From Austropuccinia psidii (lineage: Eukaryota; Basidiomycota; Pucciniomycetes; Pucciniales; Sphaerophragmiaceae), in contig JALGQZ010000007.1 of NCBI GenBank assembly GCA_023105745.1, forward strand, positions 53,487,569 through 53,551,568: a stretch of DNA of 64,000 bases, in the 5' to 3' direction. A program made the position numbers and the translations under genes. The notes under the pieces are model-generated. The model saw only the letters and a program-made list of their open reading frames with translations, made no database searches and had not been told where the DNA came from. Below are positions 39,596 to 51,543 of the stretch, piece by piece. Within the stretch, counting starts at the first letter, position 1. Every line of letters begins with the position of its first letter.

Positions 39596-42500
39596 TTACT
39601 TTGTAATATTGGTGTTTCTAGTGTGTCTGAATCTCCTCAGGAGTTTGGTAGCTTCTGGTATATCTTTTTCTTCTAACCATTCATCTTCACAAGTTGGGTC
39701 ACTGTACCTAACAAGGTATTCCCTTACTTTCTTGGTTCTTAATTTCCTTTCTTTAAGAACTTTGGTTATTTTCTTAGTACCAGATGTCTCAATAGGAGGT
39801 ATAACTTGGGGAACCTTATTCCTTAAGGGAAATTTCTCAGCATCACTAGATTTATATGGTTTTATCAAGCTCACTGGAAATGTAGGATGCTTATTGCTAA
39901 GCTCTTCAGATAACTCTACTTCAACAGCATTTTCTCCATGGAGGGCTTTAATCACAAAAGGTCCTGCAAAGGAGTCTTTCAGCTTTTTACATCCTTTGAT
40001 GTTATTGAAGTTAGTGGTGGATACAAGAACTAGGTCCCCCACTTTGAAATCTGGAGTTGCATGTGATTTATCCCATTTGTCTTTAGCATATGCAAAAGAG
40101 TCCTCCATGCATTTCACTGCATGCCTTCTAGCTTTGTCTAGCATTCCTTTGAAGCTAGCAGCTGTGGGATGTATCTCAATTAAGTCTTTCCTCAAGGAAT
40201 CTTGGGGTAACTTGGGGTTCCATCCTTTTTCTAGGATAGCAGGAGTCTGATTGGTACTGGCATGGATTGATGTTTTATATGCCAATTCCAGTGCTGGCAA
40301 CAGAGTACACCAATCATGGGTAAATCCATCACAATCTTTGAATTCAAGGCCATATGCACAAAATCTTCTCACCATATCCTCTAAGGTTTGGATCATTCTT
40401 TCAGCCAAGCCATCAGTTTGTGGGTGGTAGGCTGTAGAGAAAGACAGTTTAGTGCCAAATAATTGGTGAAGATTTGTCCATAGTGCTGAAGTGAATTTGG
40501 GATCTCTATCACTTATGATATTTGTAAATATCCCAGTCCATGACACTACTCTATTCCATATCAGAAGAGCTGTATCCATGGCTGTATCATCTTTGTGACA
40601 TGGTAAAAAGATTGGAGTTTTACTGAATCTGTCCACAATTACTAGGCAAGCATTATAGCTTCTGTCACCTCCTGGTGGTAGGCCAGTTACCCAATCCATA
40701 TGGATAATTTCCCAAGGTCTGCTTGGTTCTTGGATTTTCATCATATTTCCAAGTCTTTTGCCAGTGGATTTATTTGCCTTTTGGCATCTGTCACAGGTTT
40801 TGCAATACTCTGCAACATCTTTCTGCCACATTGGCCACCATATGCAGGTCTTCACTTTCTCTCTTGTTCTGTCTTCAGAAAGATGTCCTGAAAAGGGACT
40901 ATCATGGCATTCTTTCAGTACAAGATTGATTAGTGACCTGTCCACAACTGTCATAACACATGTGTGTTTTGTTCTGTGGTAAATTATACCATCTAGTAGG
41001 TGAAATCTTCCTTCATCATAAGATTTTTTCCATACTTCATCCAAGGCATGTGTAAGAGAGTTGTCCTTACAGTCCTTGTTAAGTAATTGGCATAAGATGC
41101 TACAATTCTTATCTTGAGTGTAACTGTTTCTGACTTCTTCAAAGAAGGTGGTGTTTAAGTCTGTAACACTTATCCCTTCTATTGGAATTTGTGGGGAGGC
41201 TTCTTCTGGTACATAAGCAGGATTATCAATATCATTTGGTAATGGCCATCTGCTTAGTCCATCTGCATTTTTATGAATATTGCCATCTTTGTGAACAATA
41301 GTCATATTGCCCCTATATTCTTGTATGGCTATTTGCCATCTAAGCATATGTCTGTTGGGTGTTTTCATGTTCAGAAGTGATTTAACAGCGGTACAATCTG
41401 TTATTACTTCAAAGACACATCCTTCTAGAAAGTAATTTAGCTTTTCCAGAGCCCAAAAAAGGCATAAACACTCCATCTGACTTGCTCCATATCTGGCTTC
41501 AGTTGGTTTGATTTGCCTAGATATGAAACATATGGGTCCTTCTACAGGTTTATCATTTATAATCTGAACTTGGTGAAGTGCAGCACCTAGCCCATCTCCT
41601 GATGCATCAATATAAAGCTTAAAGGGCAGCTTAAAGTCTGGCATCAGTAAGAGTGGAGCAGTGGTCAAGGCTTGTCTCAAAGATTAAAAGGCTTTTACTC
41701 TGTCAACTGTCATTTCAAAGACTGTGTCTTTGTCACATAGCTTATAAAGAGGTCTTGCTATGGATGCAAAATCTTTAATGTGTTGCCTGTAATACCCTGC
41801 AAAACCCAAAAATGATTGAATTTCTTTTTTGTTTTGAGGCATGGGTTTAAGCAGTACTGCTGCAACTTTGTTTTTGTCAATTCCAAGAGATAAACCAGAT
41901 ACTACATGCCCTAGTGCTTTAAGCTCTTTAAATCCAAAATGGCATTTCTTTAAAGAAATTTTCATATTGACAGATTGAATTTTTGTCAAAACCCTGGACA
42001 ATCTGTATATATGTTCTTCCCAAGTTTTGGAGCAGACTATAATGTCATCAATGTAAATGATTAACCATCCTTCTGAAAGTTCTTCAGGGAAGATTTCATT
42101 CATCATTCTTTGGAAGTGTGAAGGTGCATTTTTGATACCAAAAGGCATTCTTAAATATTCATAAACTCCACAATGAACAATGATTCTCAAATACTTCCTT
42201 GCTCTTGGTGTTACCACATTCTGATGAAATCCCTTAAGAGCATCCATAGTGCTTATATATACTGCTTGAGATATTTGAGTGAGGGCAATCTGGATCTTTG
42301 GAATTGGGTATCTGTCTGGAACAGTATAAGTGTTCAGAGCTCTAAAGTCCCCAACCATTCTAGATTTTCCATTATGCCAAGCCACTATGACTGGTGTAGT
42401 TATTTATACTTCTTCATTGTGGCCTAATTTCCTTATTACACCAAGGTCCAAAAGTTCTTTAATATGGCTTTCTAGTGCTTCTCTTGATTTTGGACTTGCT

Positions 42501-45500
42501 GGATATGCAGGTCTTCTTAAGAGTGGTGGATAAGGTCTCTCAATATTAAGGATAATATCAATTTCATGACCAATAATTGCCCCTAGGGGTTCTTTATCCG
42601 AGGCAAATGCTTCTTTATGGTCATATAAAAAAGAAAAGAGTTCATTTTCTTGTTTATCACTCAAATGAAGGCTTATTTAAGCTTCATTTAAGTGTTCAGA
42701 CTTGAATTTCTCTAACTCTAAGTTGACTGGTGATACTTTGTTTACTGTAATTTGTCTTTTAAATGGTAAAAAGGCAAATTTTTGGCGCTTATTGTCTCCA
42801 ATAGTAAAGTATCTGTCCTTGTTGTTGTGTAAATCTATGCCATACATGATTAAATAATTATTTCCCAATATGAAATGGGTACTAGAGCAATTTTCCATAA
42901 CAACAAATTCAACAGTGATTCTTAAATTTCCATTGATATGTGGAAATATGACACTAGTCTCAAATATACCCAATGCTTTCATTGGGTTACTTGCACTATT
43001 GAATTTTATGCCATCAATTGGTAACAATTGATCTTCAAAGTTTGGTACACAAGTTTTAAGAAAAGATTTACCAACACAAGAGCAGAAGGCTCCTGGGTCA
43101 AGCAAAAGTTTAGTGGGTTTGTTGTCAATCACCACTTCTGTTATACAGGAGTTACCAGCTGTATAACCTTTTCCTCTGTTTGGTTTGGTTTTCATGAGTT
43201 GTGCATCTTGGATTTTTGATAAATCAAGTTGACCATTGCTTAATTGTGGCAAGTGGGAATAAGATTCCATGATGTCAAAAGTGGCATTGATATTTTCTAT
43301 ATCTTTTGAAGATTCAGAAAATATGGATGACTTGTCATCTGGATTTTCTTCAATTATGTCATCTTTTTCAACATCAGGTTCTTTCTCCACATCAATTTCA
43401 TTGATTTTCCCTCTCTTTGGACATGTATTGGCTAAATGAGTGGTGCTTTGGCAAATATGGCACTTTCTGACTGTATCTGCAGATTTATTCTTAATATTAT
43501 TAGAGTTTTCTTTGGGGTTTTTGTCCACAGAATCCTTCCAAGGTGTATTAAACCTTGTTTTGAGATTCACCCTACTGGAACCAATTCTGGTTCTTGTGGT
43601 TACTTCCTCTAATATATTGATAATGTCTTCTGCTGAAGATTGTTCAGTAGTCCTGCTTTTGACAGCATGCTCTAAGTCACCTCCACATTGTCTTAGAATT
43701 TTTCTATGAATCATAAATTCTGACATGTCAGGGTATAATGCTGTTAACCTGTCCTTTTGTTGACAAAACCATGGTAAGGCTTTGTCTTTATCAGCATTAA
43801 ATTTGGCGGATTCAAAGGCTGTTTCAACTTTAAACCTCCATGAATCATTGGCCCATTTGTTGACAATTTGGGTTTTCCACCAAGTCCAACTCTGGTGTCC
43901 ATGTGCTTGTCTTAATTTGATATACCATCTGTGAGCTGATTTGGTAAACAAGGTGTTAAACCTGGCTGTCACCAATCTGTCTGGTAATTCAAAATCTTCT
44001 TTCATCATGTCAATACCTCTGATAAATTCCATATGGTCATATTCTCCTTCACCACTGAAGTGAGGCCATTCCTTAAGTTTTGGAACTTCTTTTAATAGTG
44101 CTTGGCCCATTGATGGTTCCAAGTTATGAAAAGAGGTAGAAAATTCATCTTTTAACTGTGAATTTTCTCCATCCAATACTTGTGGATTGGGAATTCTTGC
44201 ACCCTCATTCTGGTTCAGAGGTGTAGACATTCTTGGTAAGGTGTTTAGCAGTTGTTCAATATCATTCATTTTACTGTTGTTACACCTTTGAGAATTTTTT
44301 AACTCATGTTGTAAGCTTTGTATAGAGTCTATGAAATTCTTTTTATGTTCATCCTCTTTATATGTAAGCTCATTACATAACTCTGTTTGTCTAGTATTAT
44401 CAGATATAACTTCATTCAATTTCATTGTTAATTTTGATATTTCCTCTTTTGAGGTATCAAAATCCTTTTTCAAGGCAATTGTATTTGTCTTTACTTCAGC
44501 AAATGCTTTTGAAACATAATCCAGAGTCTTTTTATTGTCCTCTTTGATAGTACTAATGGCATGTTTTATTCTTGTCTCAATTATGTCATCAATATTGAGT
44601 TTAGAATATTTTTCTGTTAATTCTTTAATAATTGCAGATTGTTCATTTATCTTAATGCCAAAAGAAGTATCATTATTGGAAGTTTTAATTGCTCTTAAAA
44701 CCTTTTCAAAACACATAAGTGTTTCATTGATTTGGCACAGGCTCAAGTTGTTTGTTTTAATGTTGTTACAAATGGATTCATTTTTATCAGAAAGATGTTT
44801 TTTCACGTCCTTTATAGCATCATACAACTCTGGGATGGAATCAAATATATCAGAAATCATTTCTGGAACTTTAATCTGGCTTCCTCCTTCTTTTGTAATT
44901 CCATCATGGTTCTGGCCATCTGAAATACATTTTCCATGGCATCCTGCTGAATCTTTGGGATCCTGTAGCCCTGGCTGTAAGGTTTTGGAGCTTGTGCCTT
45001 CCGTTTGCCCTTGTTTGGAGGTTGTGGCTGCTTTTTCACGTTGGAAATGCTGCTGCTGGCCACTGGGGCTGTTTTTGGCACTGGTTTTGGTGGTGGAGGG
45101 TTGTTTTTCCTCCATTCCAGTGTCAAAAGCATCATGTTTTTCTTCTCCATCAATGGATGCCATCCATTGAGCAATTTGCAAGTGTTGGGATGGCCCAAGA
45201 ATTTTCTTACTGTCAGGTAAGAATTCATGCAATTCTTCCACAGGTCTGCAAGGATCTGGTACTCTTTGAATTGAAGTGCATTGTTGTATGCACTGTGGCT
45301 GGCTTTGTATATGTCCACAGAGGCTTGTTGTGGCGGTGTTAGCTCTTTTTGAAGGTAAAATGGTATTATCAGCTTCAGAATGACCCATTTTAGTTGTTTG
45401 GAAGTCATCAACTGACCCTTTTCCTTCTGTACCTGGTTGGCCTCTGCCATAATCACGTCTATTACCTTTTTGGGAGCTGCTTGAGGGGTTGTAGCTGGCT

Positions 45501-45520
45501 CCTGACCTGGTTGAAGGCAT
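39596..45520 (-). pseudogene. Ty3/gypsy gag-pol polyprotein (copy B), three in-frame stops
   Basis: One frame of 1975 codons runs from ATG at 45520 to TAA at 39596, broken only by TAA at 42677-42679, 42404-42406 and 41684-41686, with no frameshift. Domains by residue: basic/Ser-rich N-terminus; coiled coil about 250-430; gag domain about 480-620; CCHC knuckle CHICQSTTHLANTC about 687-700; protease with DPGAFCSC at 808 (catalytic loops are normally D-S/T-G); RT with [10 protein letters not shown] and IYIDDII near 1155; RNase H starting [13 protein letters not shown]; integrase with HHCC near 1540, catalytic Asp in MDWVTG and SDRDPKF and the Glu after HPQTDGLAE; and a C-terminal chromodomain-like segment ([18 protein letters not shown]). 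The order RT-RH-IN is Ty3/gypsy, and the chromodomain points to the chromovirus branch. The product would make particles and integrate cDNA, but the stops predict this copy is defective. Confidence 0.92.
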
Positions 45521-45570
45521 AATTATGGTTAAAAAAGGCTTAAAATAGTATTTTTACGTCAAAAACTTAC
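45507..45570 (-). promoter_or_regulatory. Predicted 64- or 69-nt intron spanning the gag start codon
   Basis: The minus strand has a canonical donor GTAAGT at 45570. Two acceptors follow, CAACCAG (45507) and GGTCAG (45502). Use of the second joins the upstream open segment in phase to gag a few codons after its ATG. Copy A has the same arrangement at 51355-51292. Confidence 0.5.
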
Positions 45571-45782
45571 TATTGGCCAAATTTTTAGCTTTCTGAAGGG
45601 TATTACTTATGTCCAAGTTAATTAATTCAGAAGATATTGGTTCAGGTTGGTTATTTTGAGTCACAATAACAGTACTATTATGATCAGAATTAACAGTACT
45701 GGCAGGGATAATGCTGGTTACTGTTGAGGCTGTTTCAATGTTTTCTTGTCTTACCACGTTGTCAGACACTAAAATTAATGAA
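45571..45782 (-). other. Short ATG-less open segment (possible leader exon) of copy B
   Basis: The minus strand is open for over 70 codons after an acceptor-like TCATTAATTTTAG. It contains VSDNVVRQENIETAS and ends before the GTAAGT donor. There is no ATG in the frame: the only upstream initiator-like codon is TTG at 45790-45788. Compared with copy A it has 24 extra bases, which keep the frame. No domain is recognised. Confidence 0.5.
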
Positions 45783-45972
45783 AAAGCCAATTAATTAAGT
45801 AAAAAAAAGGTTATTTCAAAAAAGAAATAAAAATATAAGCCTCACTTATAATATGAAAAAAATTATTTTTTTAAGGATTTTTTGGATTATGAGTATTTTT
45901 TATATGTTTTTAAGTTTTTCAATATAAGAAAAAAGATTTAAAAAGAGTAAAAAAAATATGTCACAGGTAAAA

Positions 45973-45991
45973 TATCACGGCTGGGCCCCCA
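45973..45991 (-). promoter_or_regulatory. Internal primer-binding site of copy B
   Basis: The minus strand reads TGGGGGCCCAGCCGTGATA two bases after the LTR end TTACA. It is identical to the site at 51734-51752. It is unusual in lying inside the composite rather than next to a terminal LTR. Confidence 0.75.
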
Positions 45992-45993
45992 AA

Positions 45994-46376
45994 TGTAAGG
46001 TGTGGATATGAAACTTTGATAAAAAAATCAAGTACTTTTCCTGTCCTCAAAATTTGTATAAGGTAAAATTCAATTAAAAATAGTAAGAAATATTATTTTT
46101 AAGAGAAAACACGCCAATTTTATTGTTTATAACTTTATTAGTATAAAACAATAATATTATAAAAATTTATTGTTTTACCAACAATAAAAATTTATCCAAA
46201 AAATACTCTACAAGAGATATTTTAAGGCTACAAAAGAAATTTCTTCAAGAGCAATTTCAATTGGAATTAATTGAGCAAAGAGCTGCAAGCAATTAATTAA
46301 AGAACAGAGTCTTTAAAAAGAATATTAAAGAGAAAACACGCCCAAAAGTGACCAGAGTGAATTTGGAAACAAAGTG
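45994..46376 (-). repeat. Internal LTR fragment (last 383 bp in element orientation)
   Basis: It matches the first 382 bp of 51755-53596 in plus reading with one extra A, then stops abruptly after GGAAACAAAGTG where the full LTRs continue ACAAAG. It shares AATTAATT with the 5' LTR rather than AATTGATT of the 3' LTR. Confidence 0.9.
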
Positions 46377-46380
46377 GTCA

Positions 46381-47437
46381 ATGGTTCCTTCAGGCATTTT
46401 TGATCCTTCTCAAACTTATGATGGTTAAAAGGTAGTTGAACTTTTGGATCTTTCTTTTACCTGCTTCTTGAATAAGGGCAAGCAGTGTTTCCAACACTTC
46501 AATGCCAGATCTTTGAAAGATCATCATTTCTTTGTTGGAAAGAAGTCATGTCAAAATCAGAGGTTTTTACTTTTAAAGATAAGAATATACTCATGTAGCA
46601 AGAAGGATGAGCTTTTTGGGAAAGAATTCCCAGTCTCTGAGGCCCCTAACCCTGATGTTACTTCAGGTTATTCTACTTGTAAGTTCTGTAGCTTTCTTGA
46701 TTGACTTGGTTCTGATTATTGTATTTAGTGACTAGATCCAGGTGGACCAATGTTGGAGGGCCCATTCCCACTGGTGGCAGGCTGATTTATTCCAGTTCAT
46801 AGGTCTCAACTTCTAGGGTCAACAATCAGGGTGTAGTTAAAAGATTTAGAAGGATATACAATTCTCCAACTGATCCAGATGGTGAAGAATTTGAGGTGGT
46901 AAATGAATCTATTTGCAAACTCCCAATCTCTTTCCCTACTCAACCTCCTTCCAAACTATTCCACAGCCAAGTTATTCACAGCACTCCAAGAAGATTTCAA
47001 CCTGTTCTTTCCACTATTCCATCTTCCATTCCTCTTTCTTCACCAAATACATCTACCACTATGCCTCTGCTAGCTTCCCCAATAAAGCCATCACCAATGG
47101 TTACCTCCCAAAAATTAAACCCTGTGGCCAGCATCAGTAGAATAAGACAATATATATTTCCTTTAAAATTCCCAGCTGCTCAATTGTTTCAAATAAAGGA
47201 GAATTGGCCTGTCAAAGTTACCAGAGAGGATCCAAATGTGGGTGATGAAGGTAAAGATGCTGTGGCTTGAATTTTCAGGAGGGTTGATGGAAATAGTAGA
47301 GAGTTCATAGCTTATGCTAGTGATAGAATGATACCTGTGACTGCTTCAGCAGAGATGGGTGTTAATTTTTTCTGTTATAAAGATGAGTTGATAATTGATT
47401 TCCAGAGAACCTTTTATTACTTGGGTAGATATAGCTA
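46381..47437 (+). pseudogene. Cys-rich ORF of an unassigned rust repeat family, decayed
   Basis: ATG at 46381, four bases from the junction, begins MVPSGIFDPSQTYDG and meets a TAA. The sense continues LDLSFTCFLNKGKQCFQHF, VGKKSC, KDELFGKEFPVSEAP, then shifts frame and runs through a Pro/Ser-rich part (46896-47270, VTREDPNVGDEGKDAVA), a TGA, and a tail (VDGNSREFIAYA, ending near YLGRYS). The spaced cysteines suggest a metal-binding segment. I recall this as an abundant hypothetical protein in A. psidii; no enzymatic domain is visible. At least three lesions make this copy dead. It could be the gag-like protein of another element. Confidence 0.55.
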
Positions 47438-48159
47438 GTTTGTTGGTTTTGTTTGTGTTTTGTTTTTCTTTTATACCAACTCTCATTTATACAAGAATGA
47501 AATGGAACCTCCAAATACATGATATGGGAGGGGATTTTGCTACTTTGATAAAGAAATAAAGTAAAACAATAATTATTGAAGTAGAAGAAATAAAGAAAAT
47601 AAAATAATTAATCAAAAAAGAGAGTAAATAAAGAGAATAAAAGAAAAATCCTGAGGATTGTCCTTCTTGTGGTGAGTTTCTTGATTTTGGCCATAAATTT
47701 CTTGAAAAGATAAAACAAAGAATTTGTTTCTCACAGAGTGACAAATGTGTTGTTTTAAAAGAAGTAGAGACCCTCAGAGATGCATATCAGAAGATTTAAC
47801 TTACTTTCATAAATTCCACTCCCCACCAAGCACCATAAAAAGAAATGAAACTTCTGCCATAATATAGCTTCATATAAGGAATGTTTTGAAGTCTGATTAT
47901 TTGCAAAAAATAAGAAACAAAATAAAGAAAGAAGAACTTTTTGCCATATATTGATTGAAGGTCCAAATATGAGGTTATTAATGTTTAAAGGCCTTTTGAA
48001 TCTGTCCAAAAAAGTTAAACGTTCTTAAAAAGTGTCCAAGGGAATGCTTGCAACAAATCTGGGTAGGATACCCCATTAAATGTGAATACCAGGAGAGGAA
48101 CTGATTTTTGTAAAATTCAATCCCAAGCAAGCACCATAAAATAAAAATATTGAGGTATT
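47438..48159. other. Inside the foreign block, no gene recognised
   Basis: Only short ORFs on both strands (47487-47744, 47755-48009). Plus-strand pieces such as EVETLRDAYQKI look coding-derived but match nothing I can name. Confidence 0.4.
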
Positions 48160-48793
48160 GGGGCCAGACTTATCAGGTTATAGAGAAGGGAAGTTCTTAA
48201 CAAGGTATTTTGAGGTGGTCCGGTTGGAAGCTGGTTCCCAAGTAGTTTTTTCTGGGTCTTCACTTAATCCTTTCTGCTATTAAAGATACCATAGCTTACC
48301 TCTTTTAATTTTTTAGTGTAGAATCTTCACCACTTCCTATTCTTCTTGTTCCTCCACTAGAGCTGGTGGTGGCAATAGATATTGATTTGGGATAGTTGAA
48401 TTCTTGACTGGTTTTAATAAGGATACATGGAAGACAGGGTGAACTGATTCAAATTTCAAAGGCAACTTGAGGTGATATGCATGACTGCCAATCTTCTTTG
48501 GAACTTCAAAGGGTCCCAAACATCTTTCTGAAATTTATTTTGTGGGTCTTGTTGTCTTGATATTCCTTGAGGCTATCCACACTTTGTCCACAGGTTGGAG
48601 GTCAGGTGGAATTGACCTATTTCTATCTGGATACTTTATAAACCAAATTATTTTCGACTATAATTATTCTCTGAAAACTTACTGTATTGATTGGAGTTTG
48701 GTTGATACCTTTCCAAAAGGTATGTCTTGACAAATATGGAGTGATTAAAAGCTGGGATTTCTGCCATAAATGGGGAAAAAAGGTGATTGTTTG
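48160..48793 (-). pseudogene. Chromovirus integrase C-terminus and chromodomain fragment, dead
   Basis: On the minus strand from 48793: KQSPFFPIYGRNPSF (the integrase Q-S-P-F/Y-G motif), PPDLQPVDKVW, LGPFEVPKKIGSHAYHLKLP, HPVFHVSLLKPVKNSTIPN, then a chromodomain (EDPEKTTWEPASN) to about 48160. It differs from the integrase of the host element, so it comes from another Ty3 family. Stops occur in the first 280 bp and in the chromodomain. An almost identical copy in the opposite orientation sits at 63717-64000. Confidence 0.8.
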
Positions 48794-51329
48794 TGCCATC
48801 AATTGGTAACAATTGATCTTCAAAGTTTGGTACACAAGTTTTAAGAAAAGATTTACCAACACAAGAGCAGAAGGCTCCTGGGTCAAGCAAAATTTTAGTG
48901 GGTTTGTTGTCAATCACCACTTCTGTTATACAGGAGTTACCAGCTGTATAACCTTTTCCTCTGTTTGGTTTGGTTTTCATGAGTTGTGCATCTTGGATTT
49001 TTGATAAATCAAGTTGACCATTGCTTAATTGTGGCAAGTGGGAATAAGATTCCATGATGTCAAAAGTGGCATTGATATTTTCTATATCTTTTGAAGATTC
49101 AGAAAATATGGATGACTTGTCATCTGGATTTTCTTCAATTATGTCATCTTTTTCAACATCAGGTTCTTTCTCCACATCAATTTCATTGATTTTCCCTCTC
49201 TTTGGACATGTATTGGCTAAATGAGTGGTGCTTTGGCAAATATGGCACTTTCTGACTGTATCTGCAGATTTATTTTTAATATTATTAGAGTTTTCTTTGG
49301 GGTTTTTGTCCACAGAATCCTTCCAAGGTGTATTAAACCTTGTTTTGAGATTCACCCTACTGGAACCAATTCTGGTTCTTGTGGTTACTTCCTCTAATAT
49401 ATTGATAATGTCTTCTGCTGAAGATTGTTCAGTAGTCCTGCTTTTGACAGCATGCTCTAAGTCACCTCCACATTGTCTTAGAATTTTTCTATGAATCATA
49501 AATTCTGACATGTCAGGGTATAATGCTGTTAACCTGTCCTTTTGTTGACAAAACCATGGTAAGGCTTTGTCTTTATCAGCATTAAATTTGGCGTATTCAA
49601 AGGCTGTTTCAACTTTAAACCTCCATGCATCATTGGCCCATTTGTTGACAATTTGGGTTTTCCACCAAGTCCAACTCTGGTGTCTATGTGCTTGTCTTAA
49701 TTTGATATACCATCTGTGAGCTGATTTGGTAAACAAGGTGTTAAACCTGGCTGTCACCAATCTGTCTGGTAATTCAAAATCTTCTTTGATCATGTCAATA
49801 CCTCTGATAAATTCCATATGGTCATATTCTCCTTCACCACTGAAGTGAGGCCATTCCTTAAGTTTTGGAACTTCTTTTAATAGTGCTTGGCCCATTGATG
49901 GTTCCAAGTTATGAAAAGAGGTAGAAAATTCATCTTTTAACTGTGAATTTTCTCCATCCAATACTTGTGGATTGGGAATTCTTGCACCCTCATTCTGGTT
50001 CAGAGGTGTAGACATTCTTGGTAAGGTGTTTAGCAGTTGTTCAATATCATTCATTTTACTGTTGTTACACCTTTGAGAATTTTTTAACTCATGTTGTAAG
50101 CTTTGTATAGAGTCTATGAAATTCTTTTTATGTTCATCCTCTTTATATGTAAGCTCATTACATAACTCTGTTTGTCTAGTATTATCAGATATAACTTCAT
50201 TCAATTTCATTGTTAATTTTGATATTTCCTCTTTTGAGGTATCAAAATCCTTTTTCAAGGCAATTGTATTTGTCTTTACTTCAGCAAATGCTTTTGAAAC
50301 ATAATCCAGAGTCTTTTTATTGTCCTCTTTGATAGTACTAATGGCATGTTTTATTCTTGTCTCAATTATGTCATCAATATTGAGTTTAGAATATTTTTCT
50401 GTTAATTCTTTAATAATTGCAGATTGTTCATTTATCTTAATGCCAAAAGAAGTATCATTATTGGAAGTTTTAATTGCTCTTAAAACCTTTTCAAAACACA
50501 TAAGTGTTTCATTGATTTGGCACAGGCTCAAGCTGTTTGTTTTAATGTTGTTACAAATGGATTCATTTTTATCAGAAAGATGTTTTTTCACGTCCTTTAT
50601 AGCATCATACAACTCTGGGATGGAATCAAATATATCAGAAATCATTTCTGGAACTTTAATCTGGCTTCCTCCTTCTTTTGTAATTCCATCATGGTTCTGG
50701 CCATCTGAAATACATTTTCCATGGCATCCTGCTGAATCTTTGGGATCCTGTAGCCCTGGCTGTAAGGTTTTGGAGCTTGTGCCTTCCGTTTGCCCTTGTT
50801 TGGAGGTTGTGGCTGCTTTTTCACGTTGGAAATGCTGCTGCTGGCCACTGGGGCTGTTTTTGGCACTGGTTTTGGTGGTGGAGGGTTGTTTTTCCTCCAT
50901 TCCAGTGTCAAAAGCATCATGTTTTTCTTCTCCATCAATGGATGCCATCCATTGAGCAATTTGCAAGTGTTGGGATGGCCCAAGAATTTTCTTACTGTCA
51001 GGTAAGAATTCATGCAATTCTTCCACAGGTCTGCAAGGATCTGGTACTCTTTGAATTGAAGTGCATTGTTGTATGCACTGTGGCTGGCTTTGTATATGTC
51101 CACAGAGGCTTGTTGTGGCGGTGTGAGCTCTTTTTGAAGGTAAAATGGTATTATCAGCTTCAGAATGACCCATTTTAGTTGTTTGGAAGTCATCAACTGA
51201 CCCTTTTCCTTCTGTACCTGGTTGGCCTCTGCCATAATCACGTCTATTACCTTTTTGGGAGCTGCTTGAGGGGTTGTAGCTGGCTCCTGACCTGGTTGAA
51301 GGCATAATTATGGTTAAAAAAGGCTTCAA
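48794..51329 (-). pseudogene. Ty3 gag copy A, truncated inside protease and joined to the integrase fragment
   Basis: The true gag ATG is at about 51305 (MPSTRSGASYN); upstream codons in frame begin with TTG. The frame stays open across the gag domain, CCHC knuckle and protease DPGAFCSC, up to LLPIDG, where the sequence switches to the foreign block. The frame then runs out of phase with the integrase and stops at 48648. About seven residues differ from copy B over some 840 (for example DMIKED for DMMKED, AHRHQ for AHGHQ). With no RT or integrase it could only supply Gag, unless it is simply a dead duplicate. Confidence 0.9.
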
Positions 51330-51355
51330 ATAGTATTTTTATGTCAAAAACTTAC
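51292..51355 (-). promoter_or_regulatory. Predicted intron spanning the gag start codon, copy A
   Basis: It has the same GTAAGT donor and CAACCAG/GGTCAG acceptors as copy B, despite point differences within the intron. Confidence 0.5.
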
Positions 51356-51543
51356 TATTGGCCAAATTTTTAGCTTTCTGAAGGGTATTACTTATGTCCA
51401 AGTTAATTAATTCAGAAGATATTGGTTCAGGTTGGTTATTTTGAGTCACAATAACAGTACTGGCAGGGATAATGCTGGTTACTGTTGAGGCTGTTTCAAT
51501 GTTTTCTTGTCTTACCACGTTGTCAGACACTAAAATTAATGAA
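51356..51543 (-). other. Short ATG-less open segment (possible leader exon) of copy A
   Basis: Equivalent to 45571-45782 but 24 bp shorter. In copy B the extra bases lie next to a second AACAGTACT, so a 24-bp deletion or duplication between 9-bp direct repeats explains the difference. The frame is kept. Confidence 0.5.

Larger units (their letters stand above)
46377..48793. mobile_element. Foreign 2.4-kb block between the two 5' copies
   Basis: The left junction is 46376/46377 (LTR to GTCAATGG) and the right junction is 48793/48794 (block to TGCCATCAATTGG of the protease region). The block carries a plus-strand Cys-rich ORF relic, about 0.7 kb without a recognisable gene, and a minus-strand integrase-chromodomain relic, so its two coding relics converge. 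No terminal inverted repeat or target duplication was seen at its ends. Confidence 0.7.

Noticed and set aside
44535..45170. 211-codon plus-strand ORF, also at 50320-50955
   Set aside because: It is the antisense shadow of the gag coiled-coil and N-terminal region and is duplicated only with gag.
45554..45790. Independent upstream protein starting MAFSLILVS
   Set aside because: The apparent start codon is TTG, no ATG occurs in the frame, and the first codons overlap an acceptor-like sequence. An exon is a better reading.
45994..46376. Internal LTR fragment as an RNA 5' end (R-U5)
   Set aside because: The TATA-like motif in the full LTR predicts a start about 200 bp further upstream than the junction, so the fragment does not begin at R.
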